From: Zobellia russellii
Lineage (GTDB): Bacteria > Bacteroidota > Bacteroidia > Flavobacteriales > Flavobacteriaceae
Direction of reading: 5' to 3'
Assembly (NCBI RefSeq): GCF_018728565.1
Contig: NZ_JACSOI010000001.1
Span: 868,001-932,000, forward strand
DNA length: 64,000 nt
In this document: positions 42,533 to 52,333 of the stretch, one piece after another
Position numbering within the stretch: the stretch's first letter is position 1
How the letters are laid out: the number at the start of each line of letters is the position of its first letter
Notes under the pieces: model-generated
The model's database searches: none
Told to the model about the DNA's origin: nothing
What the model saw: only the letters and a program-made list of their open reading frames with translations
Program-made: the position numbers and the translations under genes

Positions 42533-45500
42533 TTAATCTAAAGCATAAACTTTAGGTGCACTATCGTTTATGGCCGCAATAAGAAAGGTTTTTCCGCTTT
42601 TGTCTTTAAATTGTTTCAGATGCTTTACCTCTTCCTTAATAAAAAAACCGCTGGTGTTATAATCTTGCCATTTAAAGTTCAGGTTTCCATCGCCTAAAAG
42701 CACATTACCGTAGCTGGCATCCAAACGGGAATATTGTGGCTTGAACTCAAAGTTGTTCCCGGCCATGATAAGGTCTAAATTTCCGTCCTTATCAATGTCG
42801 GCACAAGTAATACCGCAAACACATGATAGTTGAACACGCGATGGCAATTTTTTAATAGTGAATTTGCCACCACCTTCGTTAATTGCAATTACGGATTCCA
42901 TAGTGTTGGCTTCTTTAACGATGCTACGATCAAAAATCTCTTTTGGAAAAAGTTCTCCTATGGTTTTCTTGGCGTATTCGGAAGCTTTTAAACTTTGCTT
43001 TTTTAAGGACACTATTTGTCCGGTCAATTCTTTTTTCTGGTGGATGGGATAATCCTTTCCGTCAAAACCTCGGGTTGTAATCTGTTCTAACGTGCCATTG
43101 TTGTCATAGTCGTTAATCCATAGTTTCATGGGGTGCTCTTTATCGGCTTCGTAGGGCACGTTTGTACCTTGGTTACCCAATATTAAGTCCATGTCGCCAT
43201 CTTTGTCAAGATCTACGGCTTCTACGGTGTTCCACCAACCATATAAGCTGTCAAGCGATGTAGAAAGCCGACTAAGCCGTCTTCCGGAATTCTTATAAAT
43301 ATTAGGTCTGCCCCAATCGGATACAGTGAGCAAATCTTTTTTGTTGTCACCATCTACATCTGCCCAAACCGCATCCGTAACCATACCGGCATCTTTAAGG
43401 TCGTATGCTAGCCTTTCGGTGGCATCAATGAATTTTCCTTCACCTTGGTTCTCTAAAAACAGATGGTCCGGATCTACACCATAAGTGCCCACCACACTTC
43501 TGGAGCCAACAAAAAGGTCAATATCACCATCATCATCAAAATCCTGTGGCGAAATAACCGAAATGTTCTTAAAGGCCGAAGGTAGGTCTTCCGTACTTTT
43601 GCTGAAATTCCCTCTTCCGTCATTAAGGTATAACCTGGGCTTATATGAATTTTCCTTATTAATACGATTGCCACCTGTGCCAATGACCAAATCTTGGTCG
43701 CCATCTCCATCGGCATCAAAAAATGCAGCGGCTGTATCGTCAAAATCAATATCTAAGTTCAGCGGTTTTTTTGAGAGCTTCCCGTTTCCGGAATGGGTGT
43801 ATACTATACCGGATTGGCCCTCTGCGCCTCCTATAAAAATATCTTCGTTACCATCGCCATTTACATCGCCTATTGCTAATGCAGGGCCTTCTTGAGATAT
43901 AAGTTTGGAAATAAGTCCTTCATAATCAAAATCTTGATACGAATCTTCTTTGTGTGATTCTAACTTTGTTTCGTTTATTTCGGTGAGTAGTGTCTTTTTG
44001 TTCGATGGTTTTTGTGGAACATATTTTTCTGTGGCATCCGATCGTTTTAATGTTAAAAGCTGATCAGCAGAAATGTTTTCCAGCTTCTGCGTATAATCAT
44101 CGGGCCAAATAACACGAAGAGAATCTACCGTAGTGGTCTCCCCAAGACCAACATCCATTACATAATCTACCGAAGATTGAAAACCACGTGAGGGAATCAA
44201 TTCCTGAAAGACAATTTGGTCTTCGTAGTACATTTTAATACTGGCACCTACTGCAAACGGATTCTGGCCTTGACCTTCAAATTTTAGCTTAATATAATGG
44301 TTATCCGTTTTTTCACTAGTGTTGTTTTTATATACGAACGATTGCATGTTTACATTGTTCACGACCAAGTCAAGATCACCGTCATTATCTAAATCTCCAT
44401 ATGCCGCACCGTTGGATAGGCTGGGGATTTCAAATCCCCAATCTACTGCTGCATTATCAAAAGTGATATCTCCTTTGTTACGATAAGCATAGTTGGGTTG
44501 CGGGGCAACTGGCATTTTGTTTATAATGGAATCTATAGATTCTTTCTTACCCGTCAGGGCCATTTTTTGTATGATTTCATTGGCAAAGAAATCTACAAAG
44601 TCAAGATCGGTAAGGTCATGGTTTACACCGTTGGTAATAAATATATCGCGCAGACCATCATTGTCCATGTCAAATAATAGTCCGGCCCAGCTCCAATCTG
44701 TTTTTGCTACACCGCTATGATAGGCTACTTCCGAAAACGAACCGTTACCATTGTTCAGTTGTAATGTATTTTGAATGTATTGTTGATAAAAATCTTTACT
44801 CTGCTTTAGTTTAAAGATGTTGTAACCCTCAAACTCCATAACCGATTTAACCCGCTGGTCACCTTCCGGAAGCATATCTGTAATAAAAATGTCCGCATGA
44901 CCATCATTGTTGATATCGGCCATGTCTATGCCCATTGCCGACAGCGATAGGTGAGAGGTCCATTCTTTTATTTCTTCTTTAAAAGTGCCATCCTTTTGAT
45001 TGATGTAAAGGTAATCGCGCTCATAAAAATCGTTAGAAACATAGATGTCCGGCCAAAGGTCTCCGTTAATATCGCTTACCATAACTCCAAGGCCAAACCC
45101 AATTAAGCTACCATATATGCCCGCATCTTCACTTACATCCGTAAATTTTCCGTTGTCGTTTCGTAAAAGCATGTCGCCAACACCCCTAAAAATATGAGGA
45201 ACACCCTCCCAATCTTGAGCCCGAACGCTGCGTTGTTCTGCGTAGCCCAAACTGCTAACGGGTATGTTGCTATTGTTTAAGATGTAGGCATCTAGGTCTC
45301 CGTCTTTGTCATAATCAAAAAAAGAAGCGTGTGTGGAGAAACCGGTTTCTGCAAGATTGAATTCTTTTGCTTTTTCCGTAAAAGTGAGGTCTCCGTTATT
45401 GATATATAGATCATTATCATGGTTGTTGCCTTCCATGTTTCCAGCGTTACTTACGTAAATGTCCAGTAAACCGTCTGCATTAATATCTGCCATGACCACT

Positions 45501-45892
45501 CCTGTAGACCACGGTTTGTTCCCAGTAACACCGGCTTTTTCAGAAATATCCTCAAACTTAAAATCACCTTTGTTCAGGTAAAGTTTATTAGGCCCCATAT
45601 TAGCGGAAAGATAAATGTCTGCCAGTCCATCATTATTGATGTCTCCGATAGCTACTCCGCCCCCGTTGTAGAAATTACGGTATTTGAATATGTTGAAATT
45701 CTTTTGATTCTTTACTGAGTTGATAAAATCGATGCCGGTTTCTTCTGTAGGAAGCATGCTAAAAAGGGTCTCTTTTTTTTGTGTATCAGAAGTATCTTCT
45801 TTGGTTTCCGGTTTGCATGAAGCCATAAGAACCATCATAAGGCTAAATGCCCAAAGTGGACCGTTGAAAAATTTTTTGGCTATTAGTTGCAT
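42533..45892 (-). CDS. ASPIC/UnbV and FG-GAP repeat lipoprotein, second paralogue
   Basis: This is a lipoprotein of 1,119 residues. I start it at the ATG at 45890-45892, giving MQLIAKKFFNGPLWAFSLMM and the lipobox MASC; an upstream in-frame ATG would overlap the preceding gene by 41 bases. The layout matches its neighbours: propeller repeats (GVAIGDINNDGLADIYLSAN, ASFFDYDKDGDLDAYILN), ASPIC/UnbV centre (NHYIKLKFEGQGQNPFAVGA, SRGFQSSVDYVMDVGLG), more propeller repeats. Two cysteines in LSCVCGITCAD near residue 1050 are unusual for the family. One base separates it from the first paralogue. Confidence 0.9.
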   Translation of the reverse strand: MQLIAKKFFNGPLWAFSLMMVLMASCKPETKEDTSDTQKKETLFSMLPTEETGIDFINSVKNQKNFNIFKYRNFYNGGGVAIGDINNDGLADIYLSANMGPNKLYLNKGDFKFEDISEKAGVTGNKPWSTGVVMADINADGLLDIYVSNAGNMEGNNHDNDLYINNGDLTFTEKAKEFNLAETGFSTHASFFDYDKDGDLDAYILNNSNIPVSSLGYAEQRSVRAQDWEGVPHIFRGVGDMLLRNDNGKFTDVSEDAGIYGSLIGFGLGVMVSDINGDLWPDIYVSNDFYERDYLYINQKDGTFKEEIKEWTSHLSLSAMGIDMADINNDGHADIFITDMLPEGDQRVKSVMEFEGYNIFKLKQSKDFYQQYIQNTLQLNNGNGSFSEVAYHSGVAKTDWSWAGLLFDMDNDGLRDIFITNGVNHDLTDLDFVDFFANEIIQKMALTGKKESIDSIINKMPVAPQPNYAYRNKGDITFDNAAVDWGFEIPSLSNGAAYGDLDNDGDLDLVVNNVNMQSFVYKNNTSEKTDNHYIKLKFEGQGQNPFAVGASIKMYYEDQIVFQELIPSRGFQSSVDYVMDVGLGETTTVDSLRVIWPDDYTQKLENISADQLLTLKRSDATEKYVPQKPSNKKTLLTEINETKLESHKEDSYQDFDYEGLISKLISQEGPALAIGDVNGDGNEDIFIGGAEGQSGIVYTHSGNGKLSKKPLNLDIDFDDTAAAFFDADGDGDQDLVIGTGGNRINKENSYKPRLYLNDGRGNFSKSTEDLPSAFKNISVISPQDFDDDGDIDLFVGSRSVVGTYGVDPDHLFLENQGEGKFIDATERLAYDLKDAGMVTDAVWADVDGDNKKDLLTVSDWGRPNIYKNSGRRLSRLSTSLDSLYGWWNTVEAVDLDKDGDMDLILGNQGTNVPYEADKEHPMKLWINDYDNNGTLEQITTRGFDGKDYPIHQKKELTGQIVSLKKQSLKASEYAKKTIGELFPKEIFDRSIVKEANTMESVIAINEGGGKFTIKKLPSRVQLSCVCGITCADIDKDGNLDLIMAGNNFEFKPQYSRLDASYGNVLLGDGNLNFKWQDYNTSGFFIKEEVKHLKQFKDKSGKTFLIAAINDSAPKVYALD

Positions 45893-45893
45893 A

Positions 45894-48800
45894 CTATTTG
45901 CTGCTTTTTTTTGATAAGAAAATAGGAACGTCATTGTTCATGCCAATGATATAGAATTGGTTGTTTTTTACTTTGATTTTAGCAATACTTCTTGCAGACC
46001 CCTCAATATTAAATTTCTGGTTGCTTAACCATTCAAAACTTCCTTTTTGGTTATTACGTAAAATAACGCCGTGAGAAGCATCCATTCTACCTAATTGCGT
46101 GCTAATTTCAGTTGAGTTGCTTACAATTAAAAGGTCTTTAAACCCGTCATTATCAAAGTCGTCTACTGCAATATCATGAATTGTAGATGCTTGTGCAATA
46201 GTTGGGAGCTGTTTTATATTAAAATTTCCAACTCCATCGTTTTCGTAAAATAGACTTTGCAATTCATAGACTTTTTTTTGATGGGATTTTGTCAATTTCT
46301 CTTTAGAAAATAAGTCTGATATGGAGGCTTGAGCGAAGTCTTTGTAGGATAAAAATTCTTTATTTAAATAAGGTAATTGTTTAGTTAATTCGTCTTTTGA
46401 TGCAAACGGTGTTTCTTTGGATTGATGGAAATGTGTCACTATTGGATCTGTAAGTCCGTTTTGGTCAAAATCTGCACTGTAAAGTGTAATAGGTTCTAAT
46501 TTAGAAGCTTTGAATTTACTGTTAAGACCCCAGTTTCCAGCTATAAAGTCAATATCACCATCATTGTCAAAATCGTCGGCCACAATGGTGTTCCACCAAC
46601 CATTAGTATTTTTTAAAGTAGGATTGTCTTGAAGCTGCAATGATTTTCCATTGTTGTAAAATATCGTAATCGGCATCCAATGCCCTACTATTATAAGGTC
46701 TTGAAAGCCGTTTCCGTTTAAATCTTTCCACACAAAATCTTTAACATTGCCTATTTTTTGAAACTCCTGTCCAAAAGTTTCCGATACGTCTGTGAAGCTT
46801 CCGGAGCCGTCATTTTTAAAGATATATTGCAAAGGGGGGATACCAAATTCATGTGGAATCTGGTCAGCAGTAATCACAACATCTTTATCACCGTCATTGT
46901 CAAAATCTACAGCGCTTATTTTTGATGCGTTAAGATAGAGTCTGGCAAACTGCTCGTCTTCTTTTTTGAGCAGCCCATTTTGATTTCGGTAAAATCGAGG
47001 TTGTAATGTTTTGCCCGTTTTAAATTCATTACCGGCACTAACAATAATTAAATCTTGGTCGCCATCACCATCAGCGTCAAAAAAGACTTGAGACACATCT
47101 TCGTTAATCGCATCTTCTTTAAAAAGGTTGGTTTGCTGTGATTTAAAACTTCCATCTGGATGCTGAACGAACAAAGCGGAAGCCTGACCTTTTGCGCCGC
47201 TGATGAAAATATCATCTAATCCGTCCGCATTAGTATCTGCAACGGAAATACTTGGTCCTTCATTGGTATTGGCAAAAGGGACCAATGGACTTCGGTTGAA
47301 TTCAAGAGTGGGACTGTCTTTATGATAGAAACCGAGAAAATCAGGAGTGTTGTTTAGTATTGATGGGGTGAGTTTCTCCGAATTTTTATAGAAATTACCG
47401 TTTGCCTTAGAGATATTAAAGGTTAGTTTTTGATTGGCACGAACCTTTTTCAGTGTTTGAAGTTTTCCGCCTGGCCATATAATCTTTACTGAATCTAAAA
47501 CGGAATCTTTACCTACGCCCAAATGCAATTCAGTAGGAACAGCGGATAAATAACCGCGGCTCACAAAATTTTCTGCACTTATGGGAGAGTTGTGGCCGTA
47601 GGCGATAACCTTTGCACCAATTCCAAAAAGATTGTTTTCAGGCCCCTCAAAGTCTATTTTTAGAAAGTGATTTTCATTGCTTGAAACACTTCTGTTTTCA
47701 AGGACAAAAGCTTCTTGGTCAACATTATTTACCACAATATCCAAATCCCCATCATTATCTAGGTCTGCATAAATACTACCGTTGCTATAACTAGCCTGTT
47801 GGTCAGACCATACACCGGACATATTTTTGAAGGTTAAATCTCCCTGGTTCTTGAAAAAATAGTTGGTAACTTTTTTCTTTGGCATTTCATCAATAAAGGT
47901 CATGTCTTCTTTGGTCATGCCTTTTTCAATACGTTGTTGAATATTGTCATTGGCAATGAAGTTGATAAAATCCATATCATTGGTAGCTCCTTTGATGCCG
48001 TTTGAAACAAAAAGGTCTTTAAGCCCGTCATTATCGTAGTCTGCCAGAAGAGCTCCCCAGGACCATTCAGTTGCAGAAACCCCTGCTAAGTGTGCTATTT
48101 CACTAAAGTTATTGTTGCCCAAGTTTAAATGCAAGGTGTTCTGCATATACTGGGGTGCGTACCCGTTACGCAGATAATTTTGGTAAGTAGGATATGGGTA
48201 TTCTAAGCCAGATGTTTTATAAGTTTCCAGATTTTCGGGTAACATATCTAAGGAAACAATATCTGTAAGTCCGTCATTGTTGATGTCCGCCAAATCATTG
48301 CCCATGGAGAAATGAGTGGTATGACCAAGTTTTCTATCGTTTTTAGAGATAATTTCTTCAAACGTGCCATCTTTTTGGTTGATGTAGAGATAATCGTTTT
48401 CAAAAAAATCATTGCCTACGTAAATATCAGGATAACCATCATTGTTAATATCGCTTACGCCAATACCTAATCCATAGCCAATTTCACCTTGAAAAATTTT
48501 GGCTTCAGAAGATACATCAACAAATTTTCCATGTTCATTTCTGTAGAGGCGATCACCGGAATAGGGATCAACCTGTTTTCTTTTAGCGCCTTTTCCATAA
48601 GTGCGGTTAGGATAAACAGAATGGTTCAGGAGGAACAAATCCAAATCGCCATCTAAATCATAATCAAAAAATGCAGCTTGGGTTGAAAACCCTGAAAAAT
48701 TAAGTCCGTACTTTGCGGCTTCTTCTGTAAAGATAGGAAGGCCATCATTGTCATTACCCTGGTTTACATAGAGTAAATTGGCTCCCTTAAGGTGTTTGTA

Positions 48801-49217
48801 ATTGCCAACTTTACAAATGTAGATGTCTAAAAGACCATCGTTGTTTATGTCTACGTGAGTAACGCCTGTTGTCCATCCATTTGAATTAACGATTCCTGCT
48901 TTTTTACCTATTTCGGTAAATTTTAAATTGCCTTTATTTAAGTATAAATGGTCTGCACTTTCGTTGGCTGTAAAGTAGATATCTGTAAGCCCGTCATTGT
49001 TGAAATCTGCGGCTGCTACTCCCGCTCCGTTATAGTAGTAGAGATAATTAAGAATGTTGAGGTCAGGGGTGTTTTTAAGGAAGTTTTTGAAGGAAACTCC
49101 AGTGCTTGTGGCTTCTAATTTTTGAAATAAAGTTGTGGGTTCTTGCTTTTTTTCTGAGCAGGAAATCATTAAAAAGGACAGCGTCCCAACCCAAATTAAA
49201 AATAGTACTTTTTTCAT
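45894..49217 (-). CDS. ASPIC/UnbV and FG-GAP repeat lipoprotein, first paralogue
   Basis: This is a 1,107-residue lipoprotein. I start it at the ATG at 49215-49217, which places the lipobox FLMISCSEKK properly; the longer frame adds 28 residues without signal character. It has the same arrangement as the next two genes: an N-terminal FG-GAP block (GVAAADFNNDGLTDIYFTAN, AAFFDYDLDGDLDLFLLN), ASPIC/UnbV region (NHFLKIDFEGPENNLFGIGA, RGYLSAVPTELHLGVG) and a C-terminal FG-GAP block. It is promoter-proximal in the operon and divergent from the symporter gene, with which it shares a 171-bp intergenic region. Confidence 0.9.
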   Translation of the reverse strand: MKKVLFLIWVGTLSFLMISCSEKKQEPTTLFQKLEATSTGVSFKNFLKNTPDLNILNYLYYYNGAGVAAADFNNDGLTDIYFTANESADHLYLNKGNLKFTEIGKKAGIVNSNGWTTGVTHVDINNDGLLDIYICKVGNYKHLKGANLLYVNQGNDNDGLPIFTEEAAKYGLNFSGFSTQAAFFDYDLDGDLDLFLLNHSVYPNRTYGKGAKRKQVDPYSGDRLYRNEHGKFVDVSSEAKIFQGEIGYGLGIGVSDINNDGYPDIYVGNDFFENDYLYINQKDGTFEEIISKNDRKLGHTTHFSMGNDLADINNDGLTDIVSLDMLPENLETYKTSGLEYPYPTYQNYLRNGYAPQYMQNTLHLNLGNNNFSEIAHLAGVSATEWSWGALLADYDNDGLKDLFVSNGIKGATNDMDFINFIANDNIQQRIEKGMTKEDMTFIDEMPKKKVTNYFFKNQGDLTFKNMSGVWSDQQASYSNGSIYADLDNDGDLDIVVNNVDQEAFVLENRSVSSNENHFLKIDFEGPENNLFGIGAKVIAYGHNSPISAENFVSRGYLSAVPTELHLGVGKDSVLDSVKIIWPGGKLQTLKKVRANQKLTFNISKANGNFYKNSEKLTPSILNNTPDFLGFYHKDSPTLEFNRSPLVPFANTNEGPSISVADTNADGLDDIFISGAKGQASALFVQHPDGSFKSQQTNLFKEDAINEDVSQVFFDADGDGDQDLIIVSAGNEFKTGKTLQPRFYRNQNGLLKKEDEQFARLYLNASKISAVDFDNDGDKDVVITADQIPHEFGIPPLQYIFKNDGSGSFTDVSETFGQEFQKIGNVKDFVWKDLNGNGFQDLIIVGHWMPITIFYNNGKSLQLQDNPTLKNTNGWWNTIVADDFDNDGDIDFIAGNWGLNSKFKASKLEPITLYSADFDQNGLTDPIVTHFHQSKETPFASKDELTKQLPYLNKEFLSYKDFAQASISDLFSKEKLTKSHQKKVYELQSLFYENDGVGNFNIKQLPTIAQASTIHDIAVDDFDNDGFKDLLIVSNSTEISTQLGRMDASHGVILRNNQKGSFEWLSNQKFNIEGSARSIAKIKVKNNQFYIIGMNNDVPIFLSKKSSK

Positions 49218-49388
49218 AGTCAAAATCGTCTGCAAGATAATCAATGCCCAGAGGTATAGAAAATTACAGTCCCGTGAAATTTCATCCTTTTTTTGTGTCA
49301 AGTGTGATTTCGTATTTATTGTCCGTTAATCTTTAAGTTTTTCGTAAATAATCCAATATATTTAACCGAAATATCAAACCAATTTATA

Positions 49389-51041
49389 ATGATCGGAATT
49401 TTGTCCTTTATAGGCTTTACCGCTTTGGTGGCCATAATATCTTATTTTGCAACACGTACAACCGATGAAAATTCTTCGGACGGTTACTTTTTAGGAGGAA
49501 GGAGTTTAACGGCTGGAGTTATTGCGGGGTCATTGTTATTGACCAACCTCTCTACCGAACAAATTGTTGGTCTTAACGGACAAGCTTATACCGAAGGAAT
49601 TGTGGTTATGGCCTGGGAGACTTTAGCGGCTATTGCTATGGTGGTTACTGCCATTTTCTTATTGCCAAGGTATTTAAAAGGGGGTATAACTACGGTTCCT
49701 CAATTCCTTAAAGATAGGTATGATGTAACAACAAAAACACTAACGTCTATCTTGTTTCTTACAGGGTATGTTGTGGTGTTGTTGCCAACTATTCTATATT
49801 CTGGAGCGCTTGCGATCAGTACTATGTTTGATTTACCTACGATGTTAGGAGTCTCCGATGGTACGGCACTGAACTTAAGTATATGGGGTATTGGTATTAT
49901 TGGTTCTATTTATGCCGTTTTTGGAGGACTAAAGGCTGTAGCGGTGTCAGATACGATTAATGCGGTTGGACTTTTGATCGGCGGACTTCTAATCCCTGTT
50001 TTTGGACTGATGGCTATAGGTGATGGAAGTGTATTTGGTGGTTTGGATGTCCTTTATCAAGCAAATCCTGAGAAGTTTGATTCAACAGGAGAAGTAACCA
50101 ACAGTGTACCATTTTCAACTCTGTTTACGGGTATGATGCTTATTAACTTGTTCTACTGGGGTACAAACCAACAAATTATTCAAAGAGCTTTGGGAGCGAA
50201 AAACTTGGCCGAAGGTCAAAAGGGGTTATTGTTAGCTTCTTTTATTAAAATTTTAGGACCGTTAATCGTGGTGCTTCCCGGTATTATTGCTTTCCACTAT
50301 TTTCAAGGTGGACTGGAAATGCCAGATCAAGCGTATCCGGCATTGGTAAATGCAGTATTGCCAAAGTATCTGGTAGGTTTTTTCGTAGCAGTACTTTTTG
50401 GGGCTATTTTGAGTTCGTTTAACAGTGTATTGAACAGCTCTGTAACCCTTTTTGGGCTTGATGTGTACAAGCAGCATATTAATCCGGAAGCTACAGAACA
50501 AACGGTAGTAAAATACGGTAAGATTTTTGGTGTTGTTTTGGCAGTAGGTGCCATGCTTATTGCGCCGTTAATATCTAATGCAGGTAGTCTCTTTGCCTAC
50601 TTGCAAGAGTTGAACGGTATTTATACGATTCCAATATTTACGATAATCGTGGTGGGGTATCTTACAAAAAGGGTTCCTGCCATAGCAGCAAAAATCGGTA
50701 TTATTGCTGGTGTTGTATTGTACTGTTTCAGTCAATTTTATTTACAGCCCATGTTTGTTGATGGGGCGTTGGAAGAGGCCGCTGCGGCCGGTATAATAGA
50801 TGTTGATGCATTGGCATTGGTAAAAGCGGAAGCTTATCCACACTTTATTCACGTTATGGCCATTTTGTTCGTGTTGAATGCGGCTATTATGTTGGTAATA
50901 GGTAAAATATATCCTAACGAAAAACCATTTGAATTGGAGTATACCAAACAAGTCTCTATTGAGCCTTACAAATATGTGAAGCAGGTGGGTATTGCAATCT
51001 GTTTTATCGTAGTGGCACTGTATGTCTATTTTGCAAAATAA
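49389..51041 (+). CDS. Sodium:solute symporter (SSS family, SglT-like)
   Basis: This 550-residue membrane protein has about 14 hydrophobic helices. The family marker in helix 1-2 reads DGYFLGGRSLTAGVIAGSLL, followed by TNLSTEQIVGLNGQAY, like sodium/galactose symporters. The later WGTNQQIIQRALGAKN matches the SSS consensus (W-TDQ-x-x-Q-R). It imports a sugar or related solute with sodium, which fits a marine host. It stands alone on the plus strand; a candidate -7 box TATATTTA lies at 49357-49364. It is followed by a terminator. The substrate cannot be determined; the divergent ASPIC/UnbV operon may concern the same compound. Confidence 0.92.
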   Translation: MIGILSFIGFTALVAIISYFATRTTDENSSDGYFLGGRSLTAGVIAGSLLLTNLSTEQIVGLNGQAYTEGIVVMAWETLAAIAMVVTAIFLLPRYLKGGITTVPQFLKDRYDVTTKTLTSILFLTGYVVVLLPTILYSGALAISTMFDLPTMLGVSDGTALNLSIWGIGIIGSIYAVFGGLKAVAVSDTINAVGLLIGGLLIPVFGLMAIGDGSVFGGLDVLYQANPEKFDSTGEVTNSVPFSTLFTGMMLINLFYWGTNQQIIQRALGAKNLAEGQKGLLLASFIKILGPLIVVLPGIIAFHYFQGGLEMPDQAYPALVNAVLPKYLVGFFVAVLFGAILSSFNSVLNSSVTLFGLDVYKQHINPEATEQTVVKYGKIFGVVLAVGAMLIAPLISNAGSLFAYLQELNGIYTIPIFTIIVVGYLTKRVPAIAAKIGIIAGVVLYCFSQFYLQPMFVDGALEEAAAAGIIDVDALALVKAEAYPHFIHVMAILFVLNAAIMLVIGKIYPNEKPFELEYTKQVSIEPYKYVKQVGIAICFIVVALYVYFAK

Positions 51042-51060
51042 AGAACGGCTTATATAATTT

Positions 51061-51098
51061 AAGGCCTTGTACGGATTACCTCTGTGCAAGGCCTTTTC
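51061..51098. terminator. Bidirectional terminator between symporter and Y-family polymerase genes
   Basis: The stem AAGGCCTTG / CAAGGCCTT is followed by TTCTTT on the plus strand. It lies between the convergent stops at 51041 and 51116. Confidence 0.8.
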
Positions 51099-51115
51099 TT
51101 TGGGTAATATTTTTA

Positions 51116-52333
51116 TTACCTTCTTCTGTTGGGCAAAAGGGGAGGCGGTTCTCCTGAAAACGGGTTCCATCGGCTAATACTTTTAGCTTCCATACCAGCG
51201 GCACTAATAACGGAACGGTCTCCGTACCGTTCACGCATTTTGTCTATGGCCAAGCTTAGACGTATTTGCTTTTCATTGTCTTCGAACAGATTAATTTGAT
51301 GTCCTCCTTCTACCAAATGACTAAACCTAACCCCGATTAACCGTACTAGCAGACGCCTATTGTACAGTTTCTCAAAGAGGTTTAAGACTACGGGCAAGAT
51401 GCTGCTGTCCAAAGAACTATATGGTATTCGCTGTTGTTGTGTATAGGTCTGAAAATCCGAATACCTGATTTTAAAGGTAACACAGGCGGTTAATTTATGA
51501 CCTCTCCGTAATTGGTAAGCTAGATTTTCGGCCATTGCAATAATAATACTTTTAAGTTTTTTAATGTCCGTTGTATCCTTGTCAAAGGTTCGTTCCGTAG
51601 AAATGGATTTTCGCTCGTGGTATTGAATCACGGGACTGTTGTCTATACCGTTGGCTTTTTTCCAAATAGACAACCCGTTTTTCCCCAATACCTTATGCAT
51701 TAATTGCATTGGCATTTCCTGAACGGTTACTATTTTTTTGATTCCCAAGTCACATAATGATTTATAGGTGACTTCACCAACCATGGGTATTTTTCTAACG
51801 GATAATGGGGCCAAAAAGGGCTTTTCGGTGCCTTTAAAAATTCTAATCTGGTTGTTAGGTTTGGCTTCTCCCGTTGCAATTTTGGAAACGGTCTTGTTTA
51901 TAGATAATCCAAAGGAGATGGGTAGCCCTGTCTCGTTCATGATTTTTTCCCTAAGTTCAATAGCTATTTGGTGGCACCCAAAGAATCTGTCCATTCCCGT
52001 TAAATCTATATAGAATTCGTCTACCGAGCTTTTTTCATAAAGGGGAACGCTGTCCTTGATCACATCTGTAACCAAATTGGAAAATTTACTGTAGGTGGCT
52101 GCATTGCCCCTTAAAACTATAGCTTCCGGACATAAGTGCTTGGCCATACGCATAGGCATGGCCGAATGTATACCAAACTTCCGTGCTTCATAACTGCATG
52201 AAGCTACTACGCCTCGGTCAGAAACACCACCTATTAAAATAGGTTTTTTATTCAGGCGACTGTCCAACAAGCGTTCGCACGATACAAAGAATGTATCAAG
52301 ATCCATATGTACTATAGCTCTTTCCTCTGGCAT
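51116..52333 (-). CDS. Y-family DNA polymerase (DinB/UmuC type)
   Basis: This 405-residue translesion polymerase has intact catalytic residues: HMDLDTFFVSCERL near the N-terminus and SSVDEFYIDLTGM near residue 105. Helix-hairpin-helix and little-finger domains follow (RKSISTERTFDKD), and near residue 350 is QINLF, a match to the beta-clamp-binding pentapeptide. Since the acidic residues are kept, this is an active polymerase and not an ImuB-type adaptor. Its ATG overlaps the stop of the DnaE-like gene by one base (TAATG), so the pair is translationally coupled and probably acts together in damage tolerance. Confidence 0.95.
   Translation of the reverse strand: MPEERAIVHMDLDTFFVSCERLLDSRLNKKPILIGGVSDRGVVASCSYEARKFGIHSAMPMRMAKHLCPEAIVLRGNAATYSKFSNLVTDVIKDSVPLYEKSSVDEFYIDLTGMDRFFGCHQIAIELREKIMNETGLPISFGLSINKTVSKIATGEAKPNNQIRIFKGTEKPFLAPLSVRKIPMVGEVTYKSLCDLGIKKIVTVQEMPMQLMHKVLGKNGLSIWKKANGIDNSPVIQYHERKSISTERTFDKDTTDIKKLKSIIIAMAENLAYQLRRGHKLTACVTFKIRYSDFQTYTQQQRIPYSSLDSSILPVVLNLFEKLYNRRLLVRLIGVRFSHLVEGGHQINLFEDNEKQIRLSLAIDKMRERYGDRSVISAAGMEAKSISRWNPFSGEPPPLLPNRRR

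Noticed and set aside
42533-49217. Reading the three ASPIC/UnbV genes as fragments of one frameshifted gene
   Set aside because: Each has its own lipoprotein signal, full domain set and stop codon, and the three are separate complete paralogues.
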